NCBI RefSeq assembly: GCF_000015045.1
Contig: NC_008609.1
Coordinates: 1,807,501-1,871,500 of the forward strand
Direction: 5' to 3'
Source of the DNA: Pelobacter propionicus DSM 2379
GTDB lineage: Bacteria > Desulfobacterota > Desulfuromonadia > Geobacterales > Pseudopelobacteraceae
Length of the DNA: 64,000 nt
Made by a program: the position numbers and the translations under genes. Numbering within the stretch: position 1 is the first letter of the stretch; the number at the start of each line of letters is the position of its first letter. The notes beneath the pieces were generated by a model. That model saw only the letters and a program-made list of their open reading frames with translations. It was not told the DNA's origin and searched no databases. Below, in pieces: positions 17,652 to 26,635 of the stretch.

Positions 17652-19271
17652 CTAGAGACCGCGGCCGCGGGAACAGGAAACGCTTTTCAGGTGAAGCGGT
17701 TTGATGAACGATGCGTCCGTAGCTGTCCTGATCTCTTCAACAACCTGCAATGGCACCGCCGAATCCAGGGAGAGGATGACCATGGCCTCGCCCTTCTTCT
17801 CGCGGCGCCCCAGGTTCATGGAGGCGATGTTGATGTCGTGCGTGCCCATGATGGTGCCGATCCTGCCGATCATGCCGGGGAGGTCGATGTAGTGCAAGAG
17901 CAGCATGTGCTCTTCCGGCGAGAAATCGATGGAGAAGTCGCGCAGGCGAACGATGCGGGGCGCTCCCTCGAAGAGTGTTCCGGAGACGGTGCGCTTCTTG
18001 CCGCCCCCTTCGATGATCAGGGTGATCACATTGGAGAAGGCGTCGCAGCTGGTGGACTTGTTCTCCTCCACCACGATCCCCATCTGGTCGGCGATCAGCG
18101 TGGCATTGACCATGTTCACATCCTGGTCCACCACCCGGTTCAGCAGGGAGGAGAGGCCGGTGACCGTCAGGGGGGTGCAGTCGTAGTGGGCGATGCTGCC
18201 GCTATAGCCGAAGCTGACCTTGTCCACGTTGTTGTCCAAGAGCTGCACGCCGATCTCGCAGATGACGTTCATCAGGTTGAGGAACGGCCGCATCTGGTCC
18301 ATCAGGGCCATGTCGAAGCGGGGGATGTTGACGGCGCTCTCCATGGGCTGGTCGTCCAGATAGTTGACGATCTCCCGGGAAACGTCCACCGCCACGTTGA
18401 TCTGCGCCTCGTGGGTATTGGCCCCCAGGTGCGGGGTGACCACCAGCCGTTCGTGACCGATCAGCTGCCTGAGCAGATCCGACTTGGGCGGCTCCTCGCT
18501 CCACACGTCAACGCCGCCGCCCAGCACCTTGCCGGAGTTGAGGTTGTCCAGCAGGGCCTGCTCGTTGATGATGCCGCCGCGGGCCGCGTTGATGACGATT
18601 ACGCCGCTCTTCATCAGGCCGAATTCCCGGGCGGAGATCATGTCGCGGGTCTCGTCGTTAAGCGGGATATGCAGGGTGATGATGTCGCAGTTCTTGTAGA
18701 TCTCGTCGTGGGAGACCAGCTTGACCCCCAGGTCGTGGGCGCGTTTCACCGACACGTAGGGGTCGCAGGCCAGCACCTCGCACTCGAATGCCTTCAGACG
18801 CGTGGCCACCCGGCCGCCGACCTTGCCCAGGCCGATGACGCCGGCAACCTTGCCCCTGAGTTCGTAGCCGGTGAAGGGTGCCCGCTTCCACTCGCCCGAC
18901 TTCAGGCTGGCATTGGCGATGGTGATCTTGCGGCAGAAGGTCATCAGTAGGGCCAGGGCGTGCTCGGCCGCGCTGTTGGTGTTGCCGAAGGGGGCATTGA
19001 TGACGATGACCCCCTTGGAGCTGGCGTAGTCCACGTCAACATTGTCGATACCGACCCCGGCGCGGGCGACGATCTTCAGCCGCTTTCCCGCATCCAGCAC
19101 ATCCCGGTCAACGGACGTGCCGCTGCGGGTGATGATTACGTCGTACTCGCCCAGAATCTCCAGCAGCTGTTCCTTGCTCAGCCCCAGTTTGACGTCAAGC
19201 TGAATGCGCGGCTCCTGGGTCAACAGGGCCAGGCCTTCGGCGGAAACTTCATCCGTTACGATAATCCTCAT
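17652..19271 (-). CDS. serA: D-3-phosphoglycerate dehydrogenase
   Basis: 539 aa, the long form of SerA. An N-terminal substrate domain is followed by a Rossmann NAD domain (G-V-I-G-L-G-K-V-G, near residue 146) with catalytic Arg/Glu/His (A-R-G-G-I; H-L-G-A-N-T). Then come an intervening domain (about 320-450) and a C-terminal ACT domain (about 455-530, D-L-P-G-M-I-G-R-I-G) for serine feedback. It starts the serine pathway from 3-phosphoglycerate. The ATG at 19271 follows a GAGG site; the long in-frame extension upstream has no homology pattern and was not used. Confidence 0.96.
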   Translation of the reverse strand: MRIIVTDEVSAEGLALLTQEPRIQLDVKLGLSKEQLLEILGEYDVIITRSGTSVDRDVLDAGKRLKIVARAGVGIDNVDVDYASSKGVIVINAPFGNTNSAAEHALALLMTFCRKITIANASLKSGEWKRAPFTGYELRGKVAGVIGLGKVGGRVATRLKAFECEVLACDPYVSVKRAHDLGVKLVSHDEIYKNCDIITLHIPLNDETRDMISAREFGLMKSGVIVINAARGGIINEQALLDNLNSGKVLGGGVDVWSEEPPKSDLLRQLIGHERLVVTPHLGANTHEAQINVAVDVSREIVNYLDDQPMESAVNIPRFDMALMDQMRPFLNLMNVICEIGVQLLDNNVDKVSFGYSGSIAHYDCTPLTVTGLSSLLNRVVDQDVNMVNATLIADQMGIVVEENKSTSCDAFSNVITLIIEGGGKKRTVSGTLFEGAPRIVRLRDFSIDFSPEEHMLLLHYIDLPGMIGRIGTIMGTHDINIASMNLGRREKKGEAMVILSLDSAVPLQVVEEIRTATDASFIKPLHLKSVSCSRGRGL

Positions 19272-19501
19272 TACAAGCCTCGCTTTTGATATGGCCCGGA
19301 TCCGTGCCTGGTATGTCGCGAATCCAGACTTATGTAAAGGGGCATAATAGTACCGACAACCAAAAAACGCAAGGGGCGCAACGGTTGGCGCTGGTGTCCG
19401 GTTGCTTTTGTTAGGGAAGTGGGCTAGGCTGTTCAGCTTGAAGCCGTACCAGGTCCGCAAGACGCCCTGGTGTCCAATAACCACTTTTTCAGAGGATAAC
19501 C

Positions 19502-19975
19502 GTGCCGGAAACGCCTCCTTTCAACATCGTACTGGTAGAACCGGAAATTCCGCCCAACACCGGCAACATCGCCCGGCTCTGCGCCGCAACCGGAACCGTG
19601 CTGCACCTGGTGGAGCCGTTGGGTTTCTCCATCGACGACCGCCAGCTGAAGCGGGCAGGCCTTGATTACTGGGGGAGTGTCACCCTCAAGGTCTGGCAGC
19701 GTCTGGAGCAGGTCTGGCAGGAATTTCCCCGGGGGCGTTTCTTCTATCTCAGCACCAAGGCCGGACGGAGCTACCTGGCGGCGGATTTCAGGCCCGGCGA
19801 TTTCATCGTCTTCGGCAAGGAGACCAAAGGGTTGCCAGCCGAGATCCTGGAGTGGAACTCCGAGACAGCCATCACCATCCCCATGCCGGCCAACGCGGTG
19901 CGCAGCCTGAATCTCTCCACCTCGGCCGGCATCGTGCTCTACGAGGCGCTGCGCCAAGCCGGGCAGATCGTCTGA
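19502..19975 (+). CDS. trmL: tRNA (cytidine(34)-2'-O)-methyltransferase TrmL
   Basis: 157 aa SPOUT methyltransferase. It contains N-I-V-L-V-E-P-E-I-P-P-N-T-G-N-I-A-R near the start and the trefoil-knot SAM site F-G-K-E-T-K-G-L-P and I-P-M-x-x-x-V-R-S-L-N-L-S-(T/V)-S. TrmL methylates the wobble base of tRNA-Leu isoacceptors. The start is GTG 19502 with GAGGATAACC upstream. truD follows 25 bp later, giving a small tRNA-modification unit. Confidence 0.94.
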   Translation: MPETPPFNIVLVEPEIPPNTGNIARLCAATGTVLHLVEPLGFSIDDRQLKRAGLDYWGSVTLKVWQRLEQVWQEFPRGRFFYLSTKAGRSYLAADFRPGDFIVFGKETKGLPAEILEWNSETAITIPMPANAVRSLNLSTSAGIVLYEALRQAGQIV

Positions 19976-20000
19976 CGAAACCATCTCCCTGGGGGTAACC

Positions 20001-21203
20001 ATGTCCGAGCAGCGCTATCTGACCGCCCATCTGCCGGGGTGCGGCGGGGTCATCAAACAGTCTCCCGACGATTTCATTGTCACGGAGATCCCGGCCTATG
20101 AGCCGTGCGGTTCCGGCGAGCACCTCTACCTGACCATCGAGAAGCGCGGCCTGACCACGCTGGAGGCCATACGCCTGATCGCCCGCAGCTTAAGCCTGCC
20201 GGAGCGGGAGATCGGCTACGCCGGCATGAAGGACAGCGTCGGCGTCACCCGCCAGACCATCTCCGTGCCCCGCATCCGGCCGGAGGAGGTTGCCGGACTC
20301 AGTCTGAAGGGGGTGCAACTGATCTCGGCACTGCGTCATACCAACAAGCTTAAGCTGGGGCACCTGAAGGGCAACCGCTTCAACCTGGTCGTGCGCTCCG
20401 TTAACGAAGGGGCTCTTGCGGCGGCATCGGCCATACTCAAGGTTCTCGTGGAGCGGGGAGTGCCCAACCGCTTCGGCTACCAGCGTTACGGTGTTCAGGG
20501 TAATTCCCATCTTATCGGCGCTGCCATGCTGCGGGGCGACTGGAAGGGGGCCGTGGATCTGCTCATGGGGGATCCCCAGTTGCTGCGTGACGACCAGTGG
20601 CGATCCGCCATCCAGGCTTACCAGCGGGGAGACGTGGCTGAGGCGCTGCGCCTGCTGCCCCGCCACTGCGACTGTGAACGGAGCGTGCTACAGCGTCTGG
20701 TTTCCCGGCCAGGCGCCTGGGAAAAGGCTTTTGGCGCCGTCCACCCCCGCCTGAGGAAACTGTACCTCTCCGCCTATCAGTCCAGCCTCTTCGACCGGGT
20801 CGTGGAAGAGCGACTCGACCGCATCGACCGGGTCATGGAGGGGGATCTGGCCTGGAAGCATGTCAACGGAGCCTGTTTCCTGGTGGAGGATCAGGAACAG
20901 GAGCAGCCGCGGGCCGAGCGCTTCGAGATCTCCCCGAGCGGGCCGATGTTCGGCACGAAAATGATGCAGCCCCAAGGAGAGCCGCGTAACATGGAAGAGC
21001 GTATCCTGGCGGAGGAAGGGCTCACCCTCGATTCCTTCGGGGCACAGAGCGGAGTCGCCATGGAGGGGCAGCGCAGGGCGTTGCGGGTGCCGCTGGGCAA
21101 TCCTTCCTGCAGCCAGGAGGGGAGTAGCCTGTGTCTGGAATTTTTCCTACCCAAGGGGAGTTACGCCACCTCGGTTCTGCGGGAGATAACCAAGAACTTC
21201 TGA
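20001..21203 (+). CDS. truD: tRNA pseudouridine synthase TruD
   Basis: 400 aa. It has the TruD catalytic motif G-Y-A-G-M-K-D with Asp78, the N-R-F-x-L-V segment (about 125-130), and the V-P-N-R-F-G-Y-Q-R-(Y/F)-G motif near 153-163. TruD makes pseudouridine 13 in tRNA-Glu. It lies 25 bp after trmL. Length is slightly above the E. coli protein (349 aa). Confidence 0.95.
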   Translation: MSEQRYLTAHLPGCGGVIKQSPDDFIVTEIPAYEPCGSGEHLYLTIEKRGLTTLEAIRLIARSLSLPEREIGYAGMKDSVGVTRQTISVPRIRPEEVAGLSLKGVQLISALRHTNKLKLGHLKGNRFNLVVRSVNEGALAAASAILKVLVERGVPNRFGYQRYGVQGNSHLIGAAMLRGDWKGAVDLLMGDPQLLRDDQWRSAIQAYQRGDVAEALRLLPRHCDCERSVLQRLVSRPGAWEKAFGAVHPRLRKLYLSAYQSSLFDRVVEERLDRIDRVMEGDLAWKHVNGACFLVEDQEQEQPRAERFEISPSGPMFGTKMMQPQGEPRNMEERILAEEGLTLDSFGAQSGVAMEGQRRALRVPLGNPSCSQEGSSLCLEFFLPKGSYATSVLREITKNF

Positions 21204-21471
21204 AGCGATACGGATACCTGCCGGAACAGGAGTCTGGCATGAAGCCGGAACCGTGACACCTTACGGACTCATCTCGCTTTACATGCCTCAGTCCGGGCGC
21301 CCCAGCCGGTGGTGCGTCCGTGGCGGAGCTGTCCCGCCTCAGCCGTATGCCTTTCTTCGGCGGAGATTGACTCCGGCATTACGCTCGATCCGTCCTCCAT
21401 GTGTCGCGGTTCCTCCCCTTCAGAGTAAATTCCAACGTAAGATCGCATACAAAAGCCAAAGGAAACAGTTA

Positions 21472-22857
21472 ATGTCGCACACACCTGTTCTGATCGACTC
21501 CCATGCCCACATTTACTACCGCGACTATGACGACGACTTCGAGGCCATGCTGCAGCGCGCGGCCGATACCGGCGTGGCCGCCATACTGGTGGTCGGCACC
21601 GACCTGGAAACCAGCCGCCAGTCGGTGGAACTGGCGGAGAGGTATCCCCGGATCTACGCAGCCGTCGGCATCCACCCCCACGATGCAAGCCAGGTGACCG
21701 AGGAGAGCTACCAGGCCATCCGCGAGCTGGCCCTCTCCAGCCCGAAAGTCGTTGCCATCGGCGAGATTGGACTGGATTTCTACCGCGACCGTTCCCCCCG
21801 CGACGTGCAGGAGGCCGTGTTCCTGCGTCTGCTGCGCCTGGCCGGGGAGCTGGACATGCCGGTGATCATCCACGATCGCGATGCCCACCAGCGGGTGCTG
21901 GAATGCCTGCGCCAGGAGGGAACATCGCGCGGCGTGCTGCACTGTTTCTCCGGCGACGCGGCCATGGCGGCCGAGGCCATCGCCATGGGACTGTACATCT
22001 CCATCCCCGGCACCATTACCTATCCCTCCAACGACGCCCTGCGCCAGGTGGTGCGGGTCACCAGCATCGACCGCATGCTGGTGGAGACCGACTGCCCCTA
22101 CCTGACCCCGGTGCCGCACCGCGGCAGGCGCAACGAGCCGGCTCATGTGCTGCTGGCTGCCCAGCGGGTGGCCGAGGTGAAGGGGCTTACCCTGGATGAC
22201 GTGGGCCGCATCACCACCAAGAACGCGAGCGACCTGTTCGGCATGCGTCTCTGGGACCAGGCCGCCAAAATCGCTTACCGCATCCGCACCTCCCTCTACC
22301 TGAATATCACCAACCGCTGCTCCAACCGCTGCTCCTTCTGCGCCAAGTTCGATGATTTCACCGTTAAGGGGCACAACCTGCTGCTGGACGCAGAACCGTC
22401 CTTTTTGGAGGTCATGGCGGCAATCGGTCAGCCGGATGCCGACCTGGATGAGGTGGTCTTCTGCGGCTTTGGCGAGTCGTTGCTCCGGCTGGATCTTGTC
22501 AAACAGGTGGCGGCCGAAATGAAGGGGCGCGGTTTTCGTATCCGCATCAATACCGACGGTCAGGCCAACCTGGTGCACGGCCGCAACATCCTGCCCGAAC
22601 TGGTCGGGCTGGTGGACAGTATCTCCGTCAGCCTCAACGCACCAGACAGCCAGACCTATGTCAGGCTTTGCTCCACCCCCTTTGGGGAGGCGGGTTTTGC
22701 GGGTGTGTGCGACTTCATCCGTGAGGCGCGGCAGTACATCCCCCAGGTGGTGGCCAGCGCCGTCACCGTGCCGGGGGTGGATATCCCGGCCTGTAGCATG
22801 CTTGCCGAATCCCTGGGAGTTCAGTTTCGGGTCAGGGAGTACGAGGAGGTCGGCTAG
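21472..22857 (+). CDS. TatD-family metal-dependent hydrolase fused to a radical SAM domain
   Basis: 461 aa in one uninterrupted frame. Residues 1-262 are a TatD hydrolase: D-S-H-A-H metal motif (residues 9-13), G-I-H-P-H, G-E-I-G-L-D-F and E-T-D-C-P-Y-L-T-P. Residues about 268-461 carry a radical SAM CxxxCxxC cluster (Cys283, 287, 290) in T-N-R-C-S-N-R-C-S-F-C, then G-F-G-E (the SAM-binding GGE-like motif). The combination corresponds to the TatD-linked radical SAM family. TatD proteins are 3' exonucleases or deacylases; the radical SAM reaction is unknown. ATG 21472 follows AAAGGAAACAG. The 268-bp gap after truD contains no gene. Confidence 0.9.
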   Translation: MSHTPVLIDSHAHIYYRDYDDDFEAMLQRAADTGVAAILVVGTDLETSRQSVELAERYPRIYAAVGIHPHDASQVTEESYQAIRELALSSPKVVAIGEIGLDFYRDRSPRDVQEAVFLRLLRLAGELDMPVIIHDRDAHQRVLECLRQEGTSRGVLHCFSGDAAMAAEAIAMGLYISIPGTITYPSNDALRQVVRVTSIDRMLVETDCPYLTPVPHRGRRNEPAHVLLAAQRVAEVKGLTLDDVGRITTKNASDLFGMRLWDQAAKIAYRIRTSLYLNITNRCSNRCSFCAKFDDFTVKGHNLLLDAEPSFLEVMAAIGQPDADLDEVVFCGFGESLLRLDLVKQVAAEMKGRGFRIRINTDGQANLVHGRNILPELVGLVDSISVSLNAPDSQTYVRLCSTPFGEAGFAGVCDFIREARQYIPQVVASAVTVPGVDIPACSMLAESLGVQFRVREYEEVG

Positions 22858-22878
22858 GGAGGGAGATGGTAGGGAAAA

Positions 22879-22920
22879 GCAACGAAAAAGCCACATCGGA
22901 TGATGTGGCTTTTTCGTTGC
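22879..22920. terminator. Bidirectional terminator between the TatD fusion and a convergent lipoprotein gene
   Basis: A perfect 19-bp inverted repeat (22879-22897 with 22902-22920) has a 4-nt loop. It contains A5 and T5 runs in the arms, so it can act on both strands. It lies 21 bp after the fusion gene and 13 bp after the minus-strand lipoprotein gene. Confidence 0.85.
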
Positions 22921-22933
22921 CTGATCACGGGCT

Positions 22934-23395
22934 TTAGCGGCAGACGATGTCGTACAGGCGTGCCGCCGGAGTGTCTGGAGTGATGGGCAGGTAGGGATCC
23001 GGCGTAACAGGTGGAGCAGTGATCTCTTTGTTTGTCTTGTCTATGACCAGCGGTATCCCCACTTCCTGCTCCATGGCTGTTTTTGACACCGCCTCGTTGG
23101 ATGGAGAATAGTTGAAGCCGATGTTTACCTTGTATCTGCGCTCATCGCATTTGATCATGAACATGTTTTTCGCGTAGCTCACGTCGTCATCTCTGATGTG
23201 CCGGATGTCATGGAATACGGTTTTTACCCAGATCTTGACCAGATGCTGGTCGTCTTTCCGCTTCATCTTGTCAAGGGTGTAGTAGTAGGTGCTGTCCCTG
23301 TCCTTTGACAGGAATGCCCACTTGTCCGGCCGCTCATCGCGGGAGCAGGAACAGAGCAGAACGGTCAGCAACAGAAGGGAAAGAATGGATTTCAT
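22934..23395 (-). CDS. Putative lipoprotein, possibly surface-adhesin E-like
   Basis: 153 aa. A hydrophobic N-terminal stretch ends in the lipobox L-L-C-S-C (cleavage before Cys15 or Cys17), so it should be an Lgt/LspA-processed lipoprotein. The mature part begins with a W-A-F-L segment, then Y-Y-Y-T-L-D and a V-K-I-W-V-K-T strand. This resembles the short adhesin-E/lipocalin-like proteins in layout, but the resemblance is by eye and weak. It ends with a Pro-rich stretch. It stands alone between two transcription units. Confidence 0.6.
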   Translation of the reverse strand: MKSILSLLLLTVLLCSCSRDERPDKWAFLSKDRDSTYYYTLDKMKRKDDQHLVKIWVKTVFHDIRHIRDDDVSYAKNMFMIKCDERRYKVNIGFNYSPSNEAVSKTAMEQEVGIPLVIDKTNKEITAPPVTPDPYLPITPDTPAARLYDIVCR

Positions 23396-23449
23396 CGCGT
23401 CATCTCCGTGTTGGGGCGGGACGCCGGCTGGCGTCCTTTGCTACGAAAA

Positions 23450-23476
23450 AAGCACCTGGACCAGGTCCAGGTGCTT
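23450..23476 (-). terminator. Terminator of tRNA-His
   Basis: A near-perfect palindrome (arms 23450-23462 and 23464-23476) is followed on the minus strand by a run of six T residues (complement of 23446-23451). It lies 8 nt downstream of the tRNA 3' end. Confidence 0.8.
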
Positions 23477-23483
23477 GAATTTT

Positions 23484-23560
23484 TGGGGTGGCTAGAGGGG
23501 ATCGAACCCTCGAATGTACGAGTCACAGTCGTAAGTGTTAACCGCTTCACCATAGCCACC
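23484..23560 (-). tRNA. tRNA-His (anticodon GTG)
   Basis: 77 nt including the extra 5' G (complement of 23560) that pairs with C73, a hallmark of tRNA-His, and an encoded CCA (23484-23486). The acceptor stem is gtggcta/tagccac, the anticodon loop ctgtgac gives GTG and the T loop is gttcgatc. Confidence 0.96.
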
Positions 23561-23574
23561 GTAATGAGTTCTGA

Positions 23575-23604
23575 CTTTTATCCCAAAACCGGCGTCAAAG
23601 TCAA
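23575..23604 (-). promoter_or_regulatory. Candidate promoter of tRNA-His
   Basis: On the minus strand, TTGACT (23599-23604) and TAAAAG (23575-23580) are separated by 18 bp, placing the start about 8 nt before the tRNA 5' end. Confidence 0.5.
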
Positions 23605-23646
23605 GCATATTTTTCCGGATAAAACATCAAACCGTCGTACCCCTGA

Positions 23647-23928
23647 TCATACCTCCGAAATATCCGATCCCGTGATCTCCACGTCCGGCCAGTTCTCGTA
23701 GACCCAGTCCTCCAGTCGCTCCAGGGTAGAGCGGGCGATGCCCTTGTCCGGGCTGACGGTGACGAAACCCAGCACCGCCACCCGGGGGTTGTCCTGGCGA
23801 TCCACTTCGGCGCAGGAGACGTTGAAGCGGTTGCGGCTGCGCCCCAGAAGGCTCTTGACGATGCCCCGCTTCCCCTTCAGCGAGTCGCAGGAGAGGGAGA
23901 GGTGGAGTTCGAGACAGAAGATGAACAT
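23647..23928 (-). CDS. DUF503 family protein (YlxP-like)
   Basis: 93 aa, matching the small DUF503 family. It shows L-x-L-S-x-S-C-D-S-L-K-G-K-R and I-V-K-S-L-L near the start, then the N-R-F-N-V-S-(C/V)-A-E-V-D and V-A-V-L-G-F-V-T-V-S strands. Function is unproven; in many bacteria it neighbours translation or ribosome-maturation genes. It starts 3 nt after the asnS stop codon and is surely co-transcribed with it. Confidence 0.88.
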   Translation of the reverse strand: MFIFCLELHLSLSCDSLKGKRGIVKSLLGRSRNRFNVSCAEVDRQDNPRVAVLGFVTVSPDKGIARSTLERLEDWVYENWPDVEITGSDISEV

Positions 23929-23931
23929 GGT

Positions 23932-25311
23932 TCAGAACTCGGCGTGGCGCGGAGTGCGGGGGAAAGGGATAACGTCGCGGATGTTCTCCATGCCGGACAG
24001 GTACATCACCAACCGCTCGAAGCCGAGGCCGAAACCGGCGTGGGGGCAGCTCCCCCAGCGGCGGCTCTCCAGGTACCACCAGAGCGGCTCCCGGGCGATG
24101 CCCAACTCCGCCATGCGTGCCTCCAGGACGTCCAGCCGCTCCTCGCGCTGGCTACCGCCGATGATCTCGCCCACCTTGGGCACCAGCAGGTCCATGGCTG
24201 CCACGGTCCTGTTGTCCGGGTTGCTGCGCATGTAGAAGGCCTTGATGTCCCGGGGGTAGTTGAGGATGAAGGCCGGTCCCCCCACGATCTTCTCGGTGAT
24301 GTAGCGTTCGTGCTCGGTCTGCAGGTCCAGCCCCCATTCCACCGGGTAGGAGAATGTGACGCCCGACCGCTGCAGCCGTTGGATGGCCTCGTCGTACTCC
24401 ATGCGCACGAAGTCCGCCTCGGCTACCCGGCGCACCCGCTCCAGGAGCCCCTTCTCGATCTGGCGGTCGAAGAAGGCCATCTCCTCAGCACACTCCTCCA
24501 GGGCAAAGCGGCAGAGGTAGCGGACGAACTTCTCCGCCAGGGCGGCGTCGTCGGCCAGGTCGGCGAAGGCCATCTCCGGCTCGATCATCCAGAACTCGGC
24601 GGCGTGGCGGGGGGTGTTGGAGTTCTCGGCCCTAAAGGTGGGGCCGAAGGTGTAGATGTCGGAGAAGGCCAGGGCGAACAGTTCCCCCTCCAGCTGACCG
24701 CTGACGGTCAGGCCGGTCTTCTGGCCGAAGAAGTCCTGGCCGAAGTCCGGCCTCCCCTCCAGCAGGGGAGGGGAGGCGGCGTCCAGGGTGGTCACCCGGA
24801 ACAGCTCGCCGGCCCCCTCGCAGTCGCTGGCGGTGATGATCGGCGTATGCACGTAGAGGAAGTTGTTGTCGCCGAAGAAGCGGTGGATGGCCTGGGCCAG
24901 GCGGGAGCGCAGCCTGAACACCGCGCCGAAGGTGTTGCTGCGCGGCCGCAGGTGGGCGATCTCCCGCAGGTATTCGAAAGAGTGCCGCTTCTTCTGCAGC
25001 GGGTAGTTCTCGTCGCTGGTACCCACGATGGCGATGCTCTCCGCGCGCAGTTCCCGCTCCTGGCCGGCGGCCGGTGATGCCACCAGCGTGCCCGTGACCC
25101 GTAAGGAACAGCCGGTGGCTATGGCGTCGATCTCAGAAAAGGCCGGGCTCTGCTCTTCCACCACCACCTGGATTCCGGCCAGGTTGGAGCCGTCGTTGAG
25201 CGCGATGAAGGCGATTCCCTTGGAAATCCTTAAGGATCGGACCCAGCCGGCAATGGCGTAGGTCTGTCCGCTTACCCCCTGGGACAGCAGCTGTCTGATG
25301 ATTGTTCTCAC
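23932..25311 (-). CDS. asnS: Asparaginyl-tRNA synthetase
   Basis: 459 aa class IIb synthetase. An N-terminal OB-fold anticodon-binding domain (about 1-110) is followed by the catalytic core with motif 2 ([15 protein letters not shown]) and motif 3 ([10 protein letters not shown]). The Asn-type N-T-P-R-H motif separates it from AspRS. The start is GTG 25311 with a GGAGG site. Its presence means Asn-tRNA can be made directly. Confidence 0.96.
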   Translation of the reverse strand: MRTIIRQLLSQGVSGQTYAIAGWVRSLRISKGIAFIALNDGSNLAGIQVVVEEQSPAFSEIDAIATGCSLRVTGTLVASPAAGQERELRAESIAIVGTSDENYPLQKKRHSFEYLREIAHLRPRSNTFGAVFRLRSRLAQAIHRFFGDNNFLYVHTPIITASDCEGAGELFRVTTLDAASPPLLEGRPDFGQDFFGQKTGLTVSGQLEGELFALAFSDIYTFGPTFRAENSNTPRHAAEFWMIEPEMAFADLADDAALAEKFVRYLCRFALEECAEEMAFFDRQIEKGLLERVRRVAEADFVRMEYDEAIQRLQRSGVTFSYPVEWGLDLQTEHERYITEKIVGGPAFILNYPRDIKAFYMRSNPDNRTVAAMDLLVPKVGEIIGGSQREERLDVLEARMAELGIAREPLWWYLESRRWGSCPHAGFGLGFERLVMYLSGMENIRDVIPFPRTPRHAEF

Positions 25312-25570
25312 GGATTACATCCTCCCTTCGGCGCGTGTGCTGGCGCAATGATACGTGCATGGGGGAGGGGATGCAAGGGGGATGGAGGGGAGATGTTAAG
25401 ATCATTAGAAAATTTGACCCGCTCTCTCCTCTTGTGTAGATTGGCTCCCGCATAACTCATGTATGCGCTGCCGGTGAAGAAACGGTGTAATCCGCTACAT
25501 GGCCTGTATCCGGGATACGCGATGATGTTTTGCCCTCTGCGCTATTTTGATCGTTGCAAGGAGCCTTTCA

Positions 25571-26617
25571 ATGACTGACACAACCATACGACTCACCCAA
25601 ACCGTCAAGGGAGCGGGGTGTGCCGCCAAACTTGCCCCCGGAGACCTGGATCGGGCCCTGTGCGGGCTGGACCTCCCCGTGGATCCCAATCTCCTTGTCG
25701 GCCTGGAACGTGCGGATGATGCCGGGGTCTACCGGATCTCGGACGATCTCGCCCTTGTCCAGACCATAGACTTCTTTCCACCCATGGTCGACGATCCCTA
25801 CAGTTTCGGCCAGATCGCCGCGGCCAATGCGCTGAGCGACATCTATGCCATGGGAGGGGTTCCCAAGACCGCCATGAACGTGGTGGCTTTTCCGGCCAAA
25901 ACCATGGATATCTCGGTCCTGCGCAGTGTTATCGAAGGCGGGCTGGACAAGATGCGGGAGGCCGGGGTTGTTCTGGTTGGCGGGCATACCGTGGAGGACA
26001 GCGAGCTTAAGTACGGGCTTTCGGTAACGGGCTTCATCCACCCCGACCGCATCCTGACCAAGAAGAACCTGCAAACCGGCGATTGCCTGATTCTCACCAA
26101 GCCGCTGGGGACCGGGATCGTATCAACCGCCATCAAGGCCGGCCTTGCCGGCAGTGATCTGACCGAAAGGGTCATCCGGAATATGACGGCTCTGAACCGT
26201 GACGCGGCTCTGGTTATGGGGGATTTTACGGTGCATGCCTGCACGGATATCACCGGTTTCGGTTTTCTGGGGCATCTTGCCGAAATGGTGGTGGATTCCG
26301 GCTGCGGGGTGCGCATAATTGCGGCGGATGTGCCGCACTACCCCGAAGCCCTGGAGTGGGCGGATATGGGCCTGATTCCGGGAGGCGCCTACAACAACAG
26401 GGATTTCAGGGGGATGTTCGTCGATTTCGGAGCCGCTGTTTCCCGACGGTTTCGTGATCTGCTTTTCGATCCCCAGACTTCCGGGGGCCTGCTGATCGCC
26501 GTTGCGCCCAACGAAGCTGAACAGCTCGTTGCCGCGCTGAAGGCGACCGGAATCGAGTGCGCCGCGGTTGTGGGTGAGGTGGTTGAGGAGCCGCTGGAAC
26601 GGATTGTCGTGGAATAA
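25571..26617 (+). CDS. selD: Selenide, water dikinase (selenophosphate synthetase)
   Basis: 348 aa. It makes monoselenophosphate, the selenium donor for selenocysteine and selenouridine. The catalytic pair is Cys17 and Lys20 in G-C-A-A-K, so this is the Cys form, not the selenocysteine form common among selenoprotein-rich relatives. The metal and ATP motifs A-D-D-A-G and T-I-D-F-F-P-P and the P-Q-T-S-G-G-L-L segment are present. ATG 25571 is preceded by AAGGAG; 8 upstream codons lack a site. yedF follows 18 bp later. Confidence 0.95.
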   Translation: MTDTTIRLTQTVKGAGCAAKLAPGDLDRALCGLDLPVDPNLLVGLERADDAGVYRISDDLALVQTIDFFPPMVDDPYSFGQIAAANALSDIYAMGGVPKTAMNVVAFPAKTMDISVLRSVIEGGLDKMREAGVVLVGGHTVEDSELKYGLSVTGFIHPDRILTKKNLQTGDCLILTKPLGTGIVSTAIKAGLAGSDLTERVIRNMTALNRDAALVMGDFTVHACTDITGFGFLGHLAEMVVDSGCGVRIIAADVPHYPEALEWADMGLIPGGAYNNRDFRGMFVDFGAAVSRRFRDLLFDPQTSGGLLIAVAPNEAEQLVAALKATGIECAAVVGEVVEEPLERIVVE

Positions 26618-26635
26618 TAAACAGGGGGAAGTGTT

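Noticed and set aside
17691-18950. A 419-codon plus-strand frame opposite serA
   Set aside because: His/Val/Asp-rich translation typical of a reversed GC-rich gene; serA is intact.
21472-22857. The TatD-radical SAM fusion as a frameshift or assembly artefact
   Set aside because: Both halves are complete in one frame with a plausible linker, and the association is known for these families.
21469-22896. A 475-codon minus-strand frame opposite the TatD fusion
   Set aside because: It runs through the terminator and has no homology pattern; the plus strand carries clear motifs.
25571-25640. Possible selenocysteine codon in selD
   Set aside because: The active-site codon is TGT (Cys17), not TGA.
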